This document shows, piece by piece, positions 14,720 to 22,767 of a stretch of DNA of 44,835 nucleotides. The notes beneath the pieces are model-generated. The model ran no database searches. It saw only the letters and a list, made by a program, of their open reading frames with translations, and had not been told where the DNA came from. How positions within the stretch are numbered: the first letter of the stretch is position 1; every line of letters starts with the position of its first letter. Origin of the DNA: Candidatus Zixiibacteriota bacterium (GTDB lineage Bacteria > RBG-13-66-14 > B26-G2 > WVWN01); contig WVWN01000013.1 of the NCBI GenBank assembly GCA_011773985.1, forward strand, positions 1-44,835, given 5' to 3'. A program made the position numbers and the translations under genes.

Positions 14720-15691
14720 GTGCAAAAAATCATCGTAGCGTTAGCGGTTTTGGCGATGGTCGGCGCGTCTTCCGCCTTTGCCGTAGGCGAGGGAAAGGAA
14801 GGTACGTCGGGCGCTAAGTTCCTCAACGTAGGTATAGGCGCTCGCGCCGCGGCGATGGCCGACGCGTACGACCCGATCGCGTCAGGGCCGGAAGCGATAT
14901 TCTGGAACTCGGCTGGTTTGGTCAACGTCGAGAACCAGGGTATATCCATCAGCGACAACGAGTGGATAGCCGAAACCCGCATGGTAGGTGCTGCGTACGC
15001 GCGTAGGTTCGGCTTCGGGACCTTGGGCTTTATGGTTTCGTCCTTGATGTACGGCGATATGGACGTCACCACGGTTGAAAAGCCTGACGGTACCGACGAA
15101 ACCTTCAGCGCTATGGATATGGCCGCGGGCGTCGCCTTGGGGCGGCGCTTGACGGACCGCTTCTCCGTCGGGGGAACGGTTAAATTCCTGCGCATGTCCT
15201 TCAGCGGTGACGTACTCAGCGACGTCGACCCGGCGATGGGCGTAGCGTTCGACGTCGGCACCCAGTACATGACCGGCTTTCGTACCCTCCGGATGGCGAT
15301 CGCGTTACAGAACCTCGGCCCGGAGCTACAGTACGGCGGTACTTACGAAGAGCTTCAACGTACCCGAGTGACGGCGGAAAAGGAAGAGTACGCTAGCTTC
15401 AGCTTGCCCGTCGTGGTCCGTTTGGGCGTTGCGTACGACCCGCTGGAAAATATGACGGTGGTCGTGAATGCGGCGCACCCCAACGACGGCGACGAGACCA
15501 TCGACTTCGGCGGCGAGTGGTGGCCCATCAAGGTGGTGGCCGTACGCGCCGGGTACAAAGTCAACTACGACGAGGCGCGGTTCGCGGGAGGCGTGGGCTT
15601 CAAAATCGCCGGCTTCCGTCCCGACCTCTCGTACACGGACATGGGCCGGTTGGGCCAGGCTCTGAAGGCGACGCTTAATTACGACTTCTAA
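14720..15691 (+). CDS. PorV/PorQ-family outer-membrane protein
   Basis: A 323-residue protein starting at GTG 14720 behind GGGAGG. Signal peptide to about residue 21 (SSAFA). The front carries the family block GTSGAKFLNVGIGARAAAMADAY and then EAIFWNSAGL, the strongest sign of the PorV/UPF0164 family. The rest is a FadL-like 14-strand barrel pattern ending in a terminal Phe. PorV in type IX secretion is an outer-membrane shuttle that receives cargo with C-terminal sorting domains. The preceding gene encodes just such a tail, so cargo and receiver may be co-expressed. Many FCB candidate phyla hold multiple PorV-like genes outside a full T9SS, so this alone does not prove type IX secretion. Confidence 0.85.
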   Translation: MQKIIVALAVLAMVGASSAFAVGEGKEGTSGAKFLNVGIGARAAAMADAYDPIASGPEAIFWNSAGLVNVENQGISISDNEWIAETRMVGAAYARRFGFGTLGFMVSSLMYGDMDVTTVEKPDGTDETFSAMDMAAGVALGRRLTDRFSVGGTVKFLRMSFSGDVLSDVDPAMGVAFDVGTQYMTGFRTLRMAIALQNLGPELQYGGTYEELQRTRVTAEKEEYASFSLPVVVRLGVAYDPLENMTVVVNAAHPNDGDETIDFGGEWWPIKVVAVRAGYKVNYDEARFAGGVGFKIAGFRPDLSYTDMGRLGQALKATLNYDF

Positions 15692-15712
15692 AGGCCGCTT
15701 CGTGCTAGCGAT

Positions 15713-15744
15713 AACCCCGGGCCTTCGCGGCCCGGGGTTTCTTT
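15713..15744 (+). terminator. Strong terminator of the receptor-PorV operon
   Basis: An 11-bp perfect stem (AACCCCGGGCC / GGCCCGGGGTT) with a 5-base loop, then TTTCTTT. Confidence 0.9.
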
Positions 15745-15781
15745 ACCGCGCCGAAGGTTGCCTCGCGCTCACACTTACGGC

Positions 15782-15810
15782 TTGCGGAAGAGGCGACGTT
15801 GTTTTATAAT
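15782..15810 (+). promoter_or_regulatory. Sigma70-type promoter of the GWxTD-bamD-nadD group
   Basis: TTGCGG (15782-15787), a 17-base spacer and TATAAT (15805-15810). It lies only about 12 bases before the ATG at 15823, so the leader would be very short. Confidence 0.65.
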
Positions 15811-15822
15811 TTATAAGGTTAT

Positions 15823-17220
15823 ATGTACGGCACGCGCGTGAAGAACGTTTCGAAATCGGTTGCCTTGGCAGCGTCTTTGCTCGTGGGAGCGGCGGCGTAT
15901 CCTGCCGCCGACGATTTCTATTTCGATTACGCCTTCTTTTACGCGCCTTCGGGAGACGACGTCGTCGTCGAGGTATATATTGCCGTCCCGTTGGACTGGT
16001 TGACGCCCGCCGAGTCGGAAAGCGGGAAGATATACAACTTCAACGTGGGCGTTAACGTTAGCCGCCCCTCCGACGAGGCGGTGGTCGCCAGTCGGGTCCT
16101 GCCGAAAACAGCCGAGGTAGCCGCGAGCGAGAACGTCAAAGCGCCGCTGTCCATAAGCCAAGTGAAAGTCGCAGTACCGCCGGGTGACTACCGCTTGACC
16201 GTAGGCGTGGGCGACGTTCGCGGCGCCGGCTCGCGCCTCAGTACCGTTGACCTCGCCGTGCCGCCGCCCGCCCCGGGGCCGTTCCCTTCCGGTATAGAGC
16301 TCGCCACTTCCGTGGCGCCGGTCGAAGCGGGCGCGCGCGGTGAATTCGTGAAGAACGGTTTGAACGTCATTCCCAACCCCACAAAAGTTGTAAGCGACGG
16401 CGAGGCGTCGTTACCAATATATTATGAGCTTTACCGGTTGCCGCTCGAGGAGAGCGGGAGGGCGGCTTTCGTCGTCCGTTACGACGTATCCCAACTCAAC
16501 GGCCGCCGTTTCGTAAGGGTAGAGCGCGTGCTGGAGGCCGACGCGCCGCGCGTCGTACGCGTGGACACGTTGGATTTGGCGGGTATACCCCCGGGAAGTT
16601 ACGAGCTGGATTTATTGCTCGAGGATCGTGACGGTAAAGCTGTTTTGCAGGCGAAGAAAGAATTTATGGTTTACCACGAATATACGGACGGCGAGTTAAT
16701 CGAGCTCAAGGGCAAATTTATGCCGTATTCGCTCGAGGAGGAAAAGCAAAGGCGCAAGGAGCTGGCGCTCGTCGCGAGCGAGGCGGAACTCGCGGCCTTC
16801 GACGCCCTCCCCGCGGAGGAGAAGCCCATATTCGTCGAGAATTTCTGGGAGCGACGGGATCCGGACAGGAGTACGCCGACGAACGAGTTCAAGAATGCTT
16901 TTTACCAGAGGTATTATTACGTTCAGGAACATTTCACTACCCCTTTCCGCGAGGGCGTGGCCACGGATATGGGCCGGGTTTATTTAAAATACGGCGAGCC
17001 GGATGAGATTTTAAGGTCGCCCATGGGGATGAGGTCCGAGGTAACGATAGATACTTCCACCTGGCAGTCGGAACCTTTTGAAGCGTGGGAGTACTACACC
17101 GCGGCGGGCGTCGACAATCAATACGTACTATTCGTTTTCGTGGACAAAGACGGTGACGGCACGTTCGAGCTCGACGCGTCGACGGTCCCCGGTTACGGAC
17201 GGCTTATACGGTCGGATTAG
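15823..17220 (+). CDS. GWxTD-domain secreted protein
   Basis: A 465-residue protein. ATG 15823 has only a weak AAGG site; GTG 15838 would also keep the signal peptide. The first about 300 residues are beta-rich strands. Residues about 330-460 are the GWxTD domain: FVENFWERRDPD, a Tyr-rich helix, then GVATDMGRVYLKYGEPDEI, a segment with FEAWEY, and a calcium-like DKDGDG. The name-giving GWxTD motif reads G378-V-A-T-D382 here, with Val for Trp. The domain is characteristic of FCB-group bacteria and its function is unknown. As first gene of a group with bamD, an envelope-assembly role is possible but unproven. Confidence 0.85.
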   Translation: MYGTRVKNVSKSVALAASLLVGAAAYPAADDFYFDYAFFYAPSGDDVVVEVYIAVPLDWLTPAESESGKIYNFNVGVNVSRPSDEAVVASRVLPKTAEVAASENVKAPLSISQVKVAVPPGDYRLTVGVGDVRGAGSRLSTVDLAVPPPAPGPFPSGIELATSVAPVEAGARGEFVKNGLNVIPNPTKVVSDGEASLPIYYELYRLPLEESGRAAFVVRYDVSQLNGRRFVRVERVLEADAPRVVRVDTLDLAGIPPGSYELDLLLEDRDGKAVLQAKKEFMVYHEYTDGELIELKGKFMPYSLEEEKQRRKELALVASEAELAAFDALPAEEKPIFVENFWERRDPDRSTPTNEFKNAFYQRYYYVQEHFTTPFREGVATDMGRVYLKYGEPDEILRSPMGMRSEVTIDTSTWQSEPFEAWEYYTAAGVDNQYVLFVFVDKDGDGTFELDASTVPGYGRLIRSD

Positions 17221-17261
17221 CCGCTTACCGCGGCGTTGGCGTTGCAACGCGGAGGTAAAAC

Positions 17262-17906
17262 GTGATGGAAGCTTTCAGGCGCGACCTTAGATTGCCGGCG
17301 GCGCTGGCGTTCTTATTGTTGCTCGCTTGCGGTAAGGTTACTTACAAACTGCCCGACGAATTCTTGAGTGACGGTGAGTTGCTGGCCGCCTCCATGGCAG
17401 CCGCGGCCGCCGAGATGGGCGAGAACCCGATGCTCAAGCCCGAGAACCAGCCCTTCGTCCTCGAGAGGCTCGTGGGCGAGGAGGAGGAGCACGCGTGGTT
17501 GTACGACCGCTTCGAGGACGTCGTGGCCGCCGAGATCTCGAGCCGTGGCTTGGAATTGGCGCCCGAGGCGACCGAGGAAGAGACGGTAATTAAGTACCGC
17601 CTCGTCGAGTCGCGCATCGTCAACGCCAAGGCGGAGGGCGGCAGGGTAAAGCGGATAGGCCGCACCATAGCCCACGTCCGCTTTTACGGCGCCGGGGGCG
17701 AGCTTTTCTGGGCGGGCGAGTACGAAGGTGAATTCGAAAACGTCGTGCCCAAAAACGTGGTGAGCAAGCTACGGGACGAACGGATCGAGCAGATCGGGCC
17801 GCAGCTCCCCGAGGCCGGCCAGAACCCTTTCGTGGAGCCGCTATTGGTTACGGGTATCACCGGCGCGTTGATTTACCTCTTCGCCGTTTCCGCGTCCGCC
17901 GAGTAA
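17262..17906 (+). CDS. Lipoprotein of unknown function
   Basis: A 214-residue protein beginning GTG-ATG behind GGAGG. The signal ends in LLAC with the lipidated Cys at 23, so it is anchored to a membrane from the periplasmic side. The mature part is rich in Glu and Ala and has a middle segment VIKYRLVESRIVNAKAEGG then IAHVRFYGAGGELFWAGEYEGE, similar in feel to lipoproteins that measure or bind envelope parts. A hydrophobic segment near the C-terminus (ITGALIYLFAV) may be a second membrane contact. I recognise no family. It lies between the GWxTD gene and bamD, 6 bases from the latter. Confidence 0.75.
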   Translation: MMEAFRRDLRLPAALAFLLLLACGKVTYKLPDEFLSDGELLAASMAAAAAEMGENPMLKPENQPFVLERLVGEEEEHAWLYDRFEDVVAAEISSRGLELAPEATEEETVIKYRLVESRIVNAKAEGGRVKRIGRTIAHVRFYGAGGELFWAGEYEGEFENVVPKNVVSKLRDERIEQIGPQLPEAGQNPFVEPLLVTGITGALIYLFAVSASAE

Positions 17907-17912
17907 TCAGCC

Positions 17913-18650
17913 ATGAACCGCAGTTTTGCCGTACTGGGCGTGCTGGCCGTCGCGTTGGTCCTCGGCGCGTGCCGGGGGAGTAAAGTCCCGCCGGACCTTA
18001 CCGCGGAACAACTACGCGCCGCGGGCCTGGCCAAGCTGGAGGCGGGCGACGAACCGGGCGCGCGCGAGATCTTCGAGCGGATGATGACACGTTCGGGCGC
18101 GGACGAGGCGCTATACTTTATCGCGTTGTCCTACTACGAGCAGAAGCTGTACGAGGAGGCTTACGTACGTTTCGAAGAGATCATCGACCGTTACCCGGCG
18201 AGCGAATGGTGCGACGACGCCCAGTACATGAAGGCGAAGTCGCGCTTGGCCTCGGCGCCCCCCTTGGATAAGGACCAGACCGCGGTGGACGAAGCGCTCG
18301 ACGAGTTCGCCACGCTGATCGAGGAATACGAGAACTCTCCCCTCGTGCCCAAAGCCCAGGCGGGGATCGCCGAGGCCCGCCGGCTGAAGGCCGCGAAGTT
18401 GTTGGCGACGGGCAAATTTTATAAGAAGGCACACGAGTGGCAGGCCGCGGTTATATATTTTGAAAACCTCGCCGGCGATTACCCGGGATACGAAGGTCTG
18501 GCCGAGGCCTCTTTCCTGACGGGCGAGTGTTACCTCGCGTTGGGGGAGGGCGAGGCCGCGTCCCGTAGCTACCGCGACGTCCTGAGCCGATTCCCGGAAA
18601 GCCGGTTCGCGGCCGCGGCTGCGGCCCGGCTCGCCGCGCTCGAGGGTTAG
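17913..18650 (+). CDS. bamD: Outer-membrane assembly lipoprotein, BamD-like
   Basis: A 245-residue lipoprotein: signal to LGAC, Cys 20. The rest is five TPR-like helix pairs in the BamD arrangement: a first repeat with GAREIFERMM, then LYFIALSYYEQKLYEEAYVRFEEIIDRYP, a segment DDAQYMKAKSRL, a long acidic hairpin, and a final pair (FENLAGDYPGYEGLAEASFLTGECYL). BamD is the essential helical scaffold of the beta-barrel assembly machine and contacts BamA. It could be a generic TPR lipoprotein, but length, anchor and repeat order fit BamD. It is followed by nadD after 23 bases. Confidence 0.8.
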   Translation: MNRSFAVLGVLAVALVLGACRGSKVPPDLTAEQLRAAGLAKLEAGDEPGAREIFERMMTRSGADEALYFIALSYYEQKLYEEAYVRFEEIIDRYPASEWCDDAQYMKAKSRLASAPPLDKDQTAVDEALDEFATLIEEYENSPLVPKAQAGIAEARRLKAAKLLATGKFYKKAHEWQAAVIYFENLAGDYPGYEGLAEASFLTGECYLALGEGEAASRSYRDVLSRFPESRFAAAAAARLAALEG

Positions 18651-18673
18651 CCGGCCGCGTAAACCCAAAACAC

Positions 18674-19282
18674 GTGGAGGATTACTTAGCCAACCTGAAT
18701 CGGGAACGTACCGTCGTCGTTTTCGGCGGCACCTTCGATCCGCCCCACTTCGGCCACCTTATCGTGGCCGACGACGTTTATTACCGCCTTGAGCCCTCGG
18801 CAATTATGTTCGTCGTCGCAGCTACGCCTCCCCATAAGCAGGGTGAACGGCACACGCCGGCCGATACGCGCCTCCATATGGTCCGGTTAGCCGTGGCCGG
18901 CGACCGCCGCTTCGTGGCCTCGCCGCTCGAGGTGGCGCGCGGCGGCGTCTCCTATACTGTCGACACCGTGGCCGCCCTGAGCGCCGCCGGCTTTTCGAAA
19001 ATTGCGGTCGCGGTCGGTGCTGACAACCTCGTCGAGGTCCCTACCTGGAAGGATTGGCGGCGTTTGCTGCGGGAGGTGCGCCTGCTAGCGCTGACGCGCC
19101 CGGGCTACGACCTCGCCGCCGCGCCGCGCGACCTCGAGGGCCTGTTCGAACCGTTGGAGGTAACGCCGGTCCCGATTTCCTCCACGCTCGTCCGCGCGCG
19201 CGTGCGGGAGGGTAAGCCCTTCCGCTACCTCGTGCCGCCCGCGGTCTACGATTTTATTCTCTCCTCTCAACTCTACCGATGA
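18674..19282 (+). CDS. nadD: Nicotinate-nucleotide adenylyltransferase
   Basis: A 202-residue enzyme that joins nicotinate mononucleotide to ATP in NAD synthesis. The nucleotidyl transfer motif GGTFDPPHFGH is at 18-28, TPPHKQ at 51-56, and the ISSTLVR motif at 168-174; GADNLVEVPTWKDW is typical. The GTG start at 18674 is uncertain because the GGAGG ribosome-like site lies just after it; no better ATG or GTG stands in frame before the core. It ends in TGA overlapping the ATG of yqeK, the common nadD-yqeK pairing. Confidence 0.93.
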   Translation: MEDYLANLNRERTVVVFGGTFDPPHFGHLIVADDVYYRLEPSAIMFVVAATPPHKQGERHTPADTRLHMVRLAVAGDRRFVASPLEVARGGVSYTVDTVAALSAAGFSKIAVAVGADNLVEVPTWKDWRRLLREVRLLALTRPGYDLAAAPRDLEGLFEPLEVTPVPISSTLVRARVREGKPFRYLVPPAVYDFILSSQLYR

Positions 19283-19920
19283 GGCCGCGCTACGATTTCG
19301 AAGGTCTCGTAGGGGCGTTGAACCGGGCTGCGAATTTGACCTCCGGCCTTCGCCTTATTATGCTCGAAGCGCAGCGCCGTCACGGCGAAGCGGCGTCGGA
19401 CCTGGCCGCGGACCTTGCGGCGCGGTACGGCCATCCGGATGCCGACACGGTCCGGCAGGCGGCCCTTCTCCACGACGTTGGCCGTACGTTGGACCTCGCG
19501 GCGTTGAAGGGCATCACCAATTGGCACGGGTGGCCCCCCGATGATGATGAGTGGGCCGCCGGCGCCAACTTGCTGCACGGCCCGGCGGGGGCGGCGGTCG
19601 CGCGGGCGGTCGGGTTGTCGGCCGAGGGCGCCGCCGCGGTTCGTTACCACGTCACGGGCAGGTCCGAGCTCGCGCTGGCCGATAAGATAATCATGGCCGC
19701 GGATGCCGCGGAGGGAACGCGGCGCTACGCGTGGGCGCCTACGGCGAGGGAGGCGTTGGCCGTCTCTCTCGAGTTAGCGGTGGCGTTCTGGATCGTTTTG
19801 AAAGTGGAGAGGGTACGCGCCGCGGGCCTCGCCCTTCATCCCCGCTCGAGCCAAACCCTCGAGGCGCTCGGCGCCGACGTCGTCGCCGAGGCGCGGCGGC
19901 TCGCAAATCCCTTTTTATAA
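19279..19920 (+). CDS. yqeK: YqeK-like HD-domain hydrolase
   Basis: A 213-residue protein of the HD phosphohydrolase superfamily. Metal ligands are visible in order: H35, the H65-D66 pair in LLHDVGR, H100 in LLHGPAGA, H124 in RYHVTGR and D135 in LADKIIMAAD. This is the YqeK pattern; YqeK splits diadenosine tetraphosphate into two ADP. A short insert (NWHGWPPDDD, 81-90) between the HD pair and the next His is unusual. The four-base overlap with nadD fits the known gene pair. It is convergent with the flippase gene and no strong terminator separates them. Confidence 0.85.
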   Translation: MRPRYDFEGLVGALNRAANLTSGLRLIMLEAQRRHGEAASDLAADLAARYGHPDADTVRQAALLHDVGRTLDLAALKGITNWHGWPPDDDEWAAGANLLHGPAGAAVARAVGLSAEGAAAVRYHVTGRSELALADKIIMAADAAEGTRRYAWAPTAREALAVSLELAVAFWIVLKVERVRAAGLALHPRSSQTLEALGADVVAEARRLANPFL

Positions 19921-19931
19921 ATTTTATAGAA

Positions 19932-21392
19932 TTATGACGCGTCCGCGGCGCGGCCCGGGCGGAGCACCGCGGCGAGGTCGTCGCGCCGGACGGCGCCGGT
20001 CAAAAGCGCGCTGGCTGCGTAAACGACGGCCAGTATCGGGAGCTCGCCGAAGAGAGGTAACGCCCGCGTGAAGTACGTAACCGCCGCCATGACCGCGGCC
20101 GCCGCCGCTACGGGCACGACGTTGCGGACTAAGGCGAGGGGCCCTAAGAAGACGCGGAGTAATATTTGGCGGGCGATGCTCTGGGAGGATTCGGTGGCGA
20201 GGAAGGCGGCCGCGGCGCCCAACGGCCCCCACAGCGGCACCAGGATGAGGTTGGCGACGACGTTTACGGCCGCGGCGCCGCCGGCCACCGCGGTATTGGC
20301 CCGTTCGCGCCTGAGCGCGTTTAACGTTACGGCCGCGGGGTAGGTGGCGAATACGAACGGCAGCGTCAGCGCCAGCAAGGAGAGGAGCTTCCCGGCGTCA
20401 GCGTACGCCGCGCCGTAAACGAGCGAAATAACGGCGTCGCCGCGGAAGAGAAGGTATACGGCCGCGGGGAAGGATACGAGTGCGAGGTAGCGAATCGAGC
20501 GCGCCGCCGTTTTCCGCGGGCCGCCGTCGCCGGCCGCCGCGAGTCGCGACAGGTAGGGGTAAAGGGCCTGGGTCAGCGCCGAGGGGATGAAGCACAAGAA
20601 CGTAACCAGCTTCGCCGCCGCGGCGTAAACCCCCGTCGCGGCGTCGCCCGCGAAGAAGGAGAGCAGCGAGTAGTGGAGCTGCATGTAGATGGTTATGAAG
20701 ATGCCGTTGAGGCCGAAAGGCAGGCTCCGCCACAGGAGCGAGGGGAAGGCGCCGGCCGGCGGGCGCGCGAAGCGGATGCCGAGGCGCCGCCGCACCCAAT
20801 AGAACGCGAGTGCGCCTACCAACGTTTCCACGGCTAAGAACCCCCAGAGTATCCCCCGGGCGCCGAAGCCGGCCAACGCCGCGCCGATGCCGACGACGGC
20901 GTTCAACGTTACCCTGATAATCCCCAACGCCAATACGTACGACATGCGTTCGTACGCGTAGAAGAACGCTACTACGACCGTCTCCACGCCCGCGACGAAG
21001 CTCGTCGTCAGCGCCGCGGCGAGGACCAGCTCTTGCACGAGCGTGGGCTTGCCGCTTACGCCTATGGTGAGGGCCGTCGCGGCGGTGACCAATATCCCCA
21101 TGGCCAACTTCACCGCTACCGCGACGGTGAAGTACAACGGGCCGTCCTCTTTGTTGACGGCGACCTGGCGAATTATGAGGTCGTTGAGGCCGAGGTGAAC
21201 CGCTATCGAGAAGAGCGTCGCGTACGAGAGCGCGAAGGCGTAACGGCCCAGCTCGTCGGCGCCCAGGACGCGCGCGATGACGAAAAATATCGCCATGTTG
21301 AGGAGGATGCGGTAGACGTTCGTGGCGAAGAGGTACGCCGCGTTCGCGGCAACGCGCCGCGTGCCGGTCGCGTTTTCTTCCGGTAAGTCCAC
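19932..21392 (-). CDS. Polysaccharide-unit flippase (Wzx/MATE-like)
   Basis: A 486-residue inner-membrane protein with about 12-14 hydrophobic helices and the front pattern of oligosaccharide flippases: a short basic start, then FATNVYRILLNMAIFFVIARVLGADELGRYAFALSYATLF, followed by alternating helices. GTG 21392 is the start. Such proteins move lipid-linked sugar units across the inner membrane for O-antigen, capsule or exopolysaccharide. The glycosyltransferase and the DegT-fold sugar enzyme at 34482-36482 are possible but distant partners. It is last in the long minus-strand run and follows a terminator, so it may have its own promoter. Confidence 0.88.
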   Translation of the reverse strand: MDLPEENATGTRRVAANAAYLFATNVYRILLNMAIFFVIARVLGADELGRYAFALSYATLFSIAVHLGLNDLIIRQVAVNKEDGPLYFTVAVAVKLAMGILVTAATALTIGVSGKPTLVQELVLAAALTTSFVAGVETVVVAFFYAYERMSYVLALGIIRVTLNAVVGIGAALAGFGARGILWGFLAVETLVGALAFYWVRRRLGIRFARPPAGAFPSLLWRSLPFGLNGIFITIYMQLHYSLLSFFAGDAATGVYAAAAKLVTFLCFIPSALTQALYPYLSRLAAAGDGGPRKTAARSIRYLALVSFPAAVYLLFRGDAVISLVYGAAYADAGKLLSLLALTLPFVFATYPAAVTLNALRRERANTAVAGGAAAVNVVANLILVPLWGPLGAAAAFLATESSQSIARQILLRVFLGPLALVRNVVPVAAAAAVMAAVTYFTRALPLFGELPILAVVYAASALLTGAVRRDDLAAVLRPGRAADAS

Positions 21393-21401
21393 TTTTTATT
21401 A

Positions 21402-21426
21402 CAAAAGCGCCACCCGCGAGGGTGGC
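21402..21426 (-). terminator. Terminator after tldE
   Basis: On the minus strand, GCCACCC / GGGTGGC (21409-21426) with a 4-base loop, followed by GCTTTTG. It separates tldE from the flippase gene. Confidence 0.7.
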
Positions 21427-21447
21427 ACGTTCCGGTTGTGGTTTCCT

Positions 21448-22767
21448 TTATCCCTTCGCGGTTATCGTTTGGTCCGCTACGACGACCGCGGGCGCCATGT
21501 AGCGGCCGCCCGACCGCCGGGAGTCGCTCGAGATCGCCTGCAGCCGCGGCCCCAGCATTTCGAATACGTTCCCCGCGAAGATGCAGTCCTTGACCCGGCC
21601 CACGACGTCGCCGCTCTCTATTTTCAGCGCGTAGGCGATGGATGCGCTCAACTCGCCGCCGCGCAAGTTGCCCATAGCGCCTCCCGCGGTATGGAGGACG
21701 AGGATGCCGTTTTTGGTGTCCGCCACCAGGTCCGCCGCCGTCCGATCGCCGGGTTCTACGATGACGTTGGTCGCGCCGGGCGTCGGCGGCGTGGTCAACC
21801 CGCGGCGGGCGTGCCCGGTGGACGCGGTGCCTAAACGCGCAGCCGTCGCGAGGTCCGTGAGGTAGGACTTGAGTACTCCCCGCTCTATGACGGGCGTGCG
21901 GCGCGTGGGTGTGCCTTCGCCGTCGAGGGCCCCGGCCATGAAGCCGAAGTTTTCGGTGGCGTCGTCAATTATGGAAAGGCGCGCGTCCGCGACCTCGTCG
22001 CCGAGGCGGCCCGCCAGCGCGGACGAGCGGTCGACGACGTGCGCCCCGTTGACGCATGTCGTCACCGGGAAGAGCAACGTGGGTACCTCCGCCGGGTCGA
22101 AGATAAGGTCCATCTTCCCGGTTTTCACGTCGACGATTCTGTCCGCCCATTTCAGGCTGTCCGCGAGGCGGCGGGCGACGGCCAATTCGTCGAAGTCGCG
22201 TGCGACGGAGGCGTCGTAATCGTAGTGGAACAATATGTCTTCTTCCGCGGTGCGTTGGACCACGACCGCGAAGTCGTAGGCAGTTCGCTCCACGGCGCGG
22301 TCCAGGCCAGCGGTGTTAGCCAGGCGTGTCCGGCCTATCGTGCGTTCGACCTCTACGGCGACGACGAGGTGTTCGTCCGCGCCCTTCACCACGTCAGCGG
22401 CTTGCTCGCCGACGTCGACCATAGTCTCTACGGAGAGCTCCGCCGTGGCCTCGTCGTACGTCTTTACCTCCGCGTAGTCGCCGGTACCGTCCGGCAGGTC
22501 GTACTCGGCTTTCCGGCCGAATTTTGCCGCGGCCAGCGCCGCCTCGAGTACGTCGTCGACGCTCGCGAGGTCCGTGGTGCTGGCGTAGCCGACGCGGCCG
22601 TCCACGAAGACGCGCGCGCCGACGCCCTGCGTGTTCACTATCCCCGCTTCGCGAAGTTTACCGGCCTTGAAGCTGACGCGGCTCGCTTCGCTTTCGGCGT
22701 AAAGTACCTCCGCCTTTTCCGTCCTGCGTGTGGCGCTCTCCAGCAACCGTTCGACGACCACCATCAT
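21448..22767 (-). CDS. tldE: TldE/PmbA-family subunit of the TldD/E protease
   Basis: A 439-residue protein. The start is placed at the ATGATG at 22767/22764, which overlaps the tldD stop and follows AGGAGG; the longer open frame lies inside tldD. It shares the family fold (N-terminal SFKAGKLREAGIVNTQGVGARVFVDGRVGYAST; C-terminal GGAMGNLRGGELSASIAYALKI and FAGNVFEML) but lacks HExxxH, as expected for the non-catalytic partner. TldD and TldE form a heterodimeric zinc protease that trims unfolded peptides and matures some peptide natural products. Nothing nearby looks like a precursor peptide. Confidence 0.92.
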   Translation of the reverse strand: MMVVVERLLESATRRTEKAEVLYAESEASRVSFKAGKLREAGIVNTQGVGARVFVDGRVGYASTTDLASVDDVLEAALAAAKFGRKAEYDLPDGTGDYAEVKTYDEATAELSVETMVDVGEQAADVVKGADEHLVVAVEVERTIGRTRLANTAGLDRAVERTAYDFAVVVQRTAEEDILFHYDYDASVARDFDELAVARRLADSLKWADRIVDVKTGKMDLIFDPAEVPTLLFPVTTCVNGAHVVDRSSALAGRLGDEVADARLSIIDDATENFGFMAGALDGEGTPTRRTPVIERGVLKSYLTDLATAARLGTASTGHARRGLTTPPTPGATNVIVEPGDRTAADLVADTKNGILVLHTAGGAMGNLRGGELSASIAYALKIESGDVVGRVKDCIFAGNVFEMLGPRLQAISSDSRRSGGRYMAPAVVVADQTITAKG

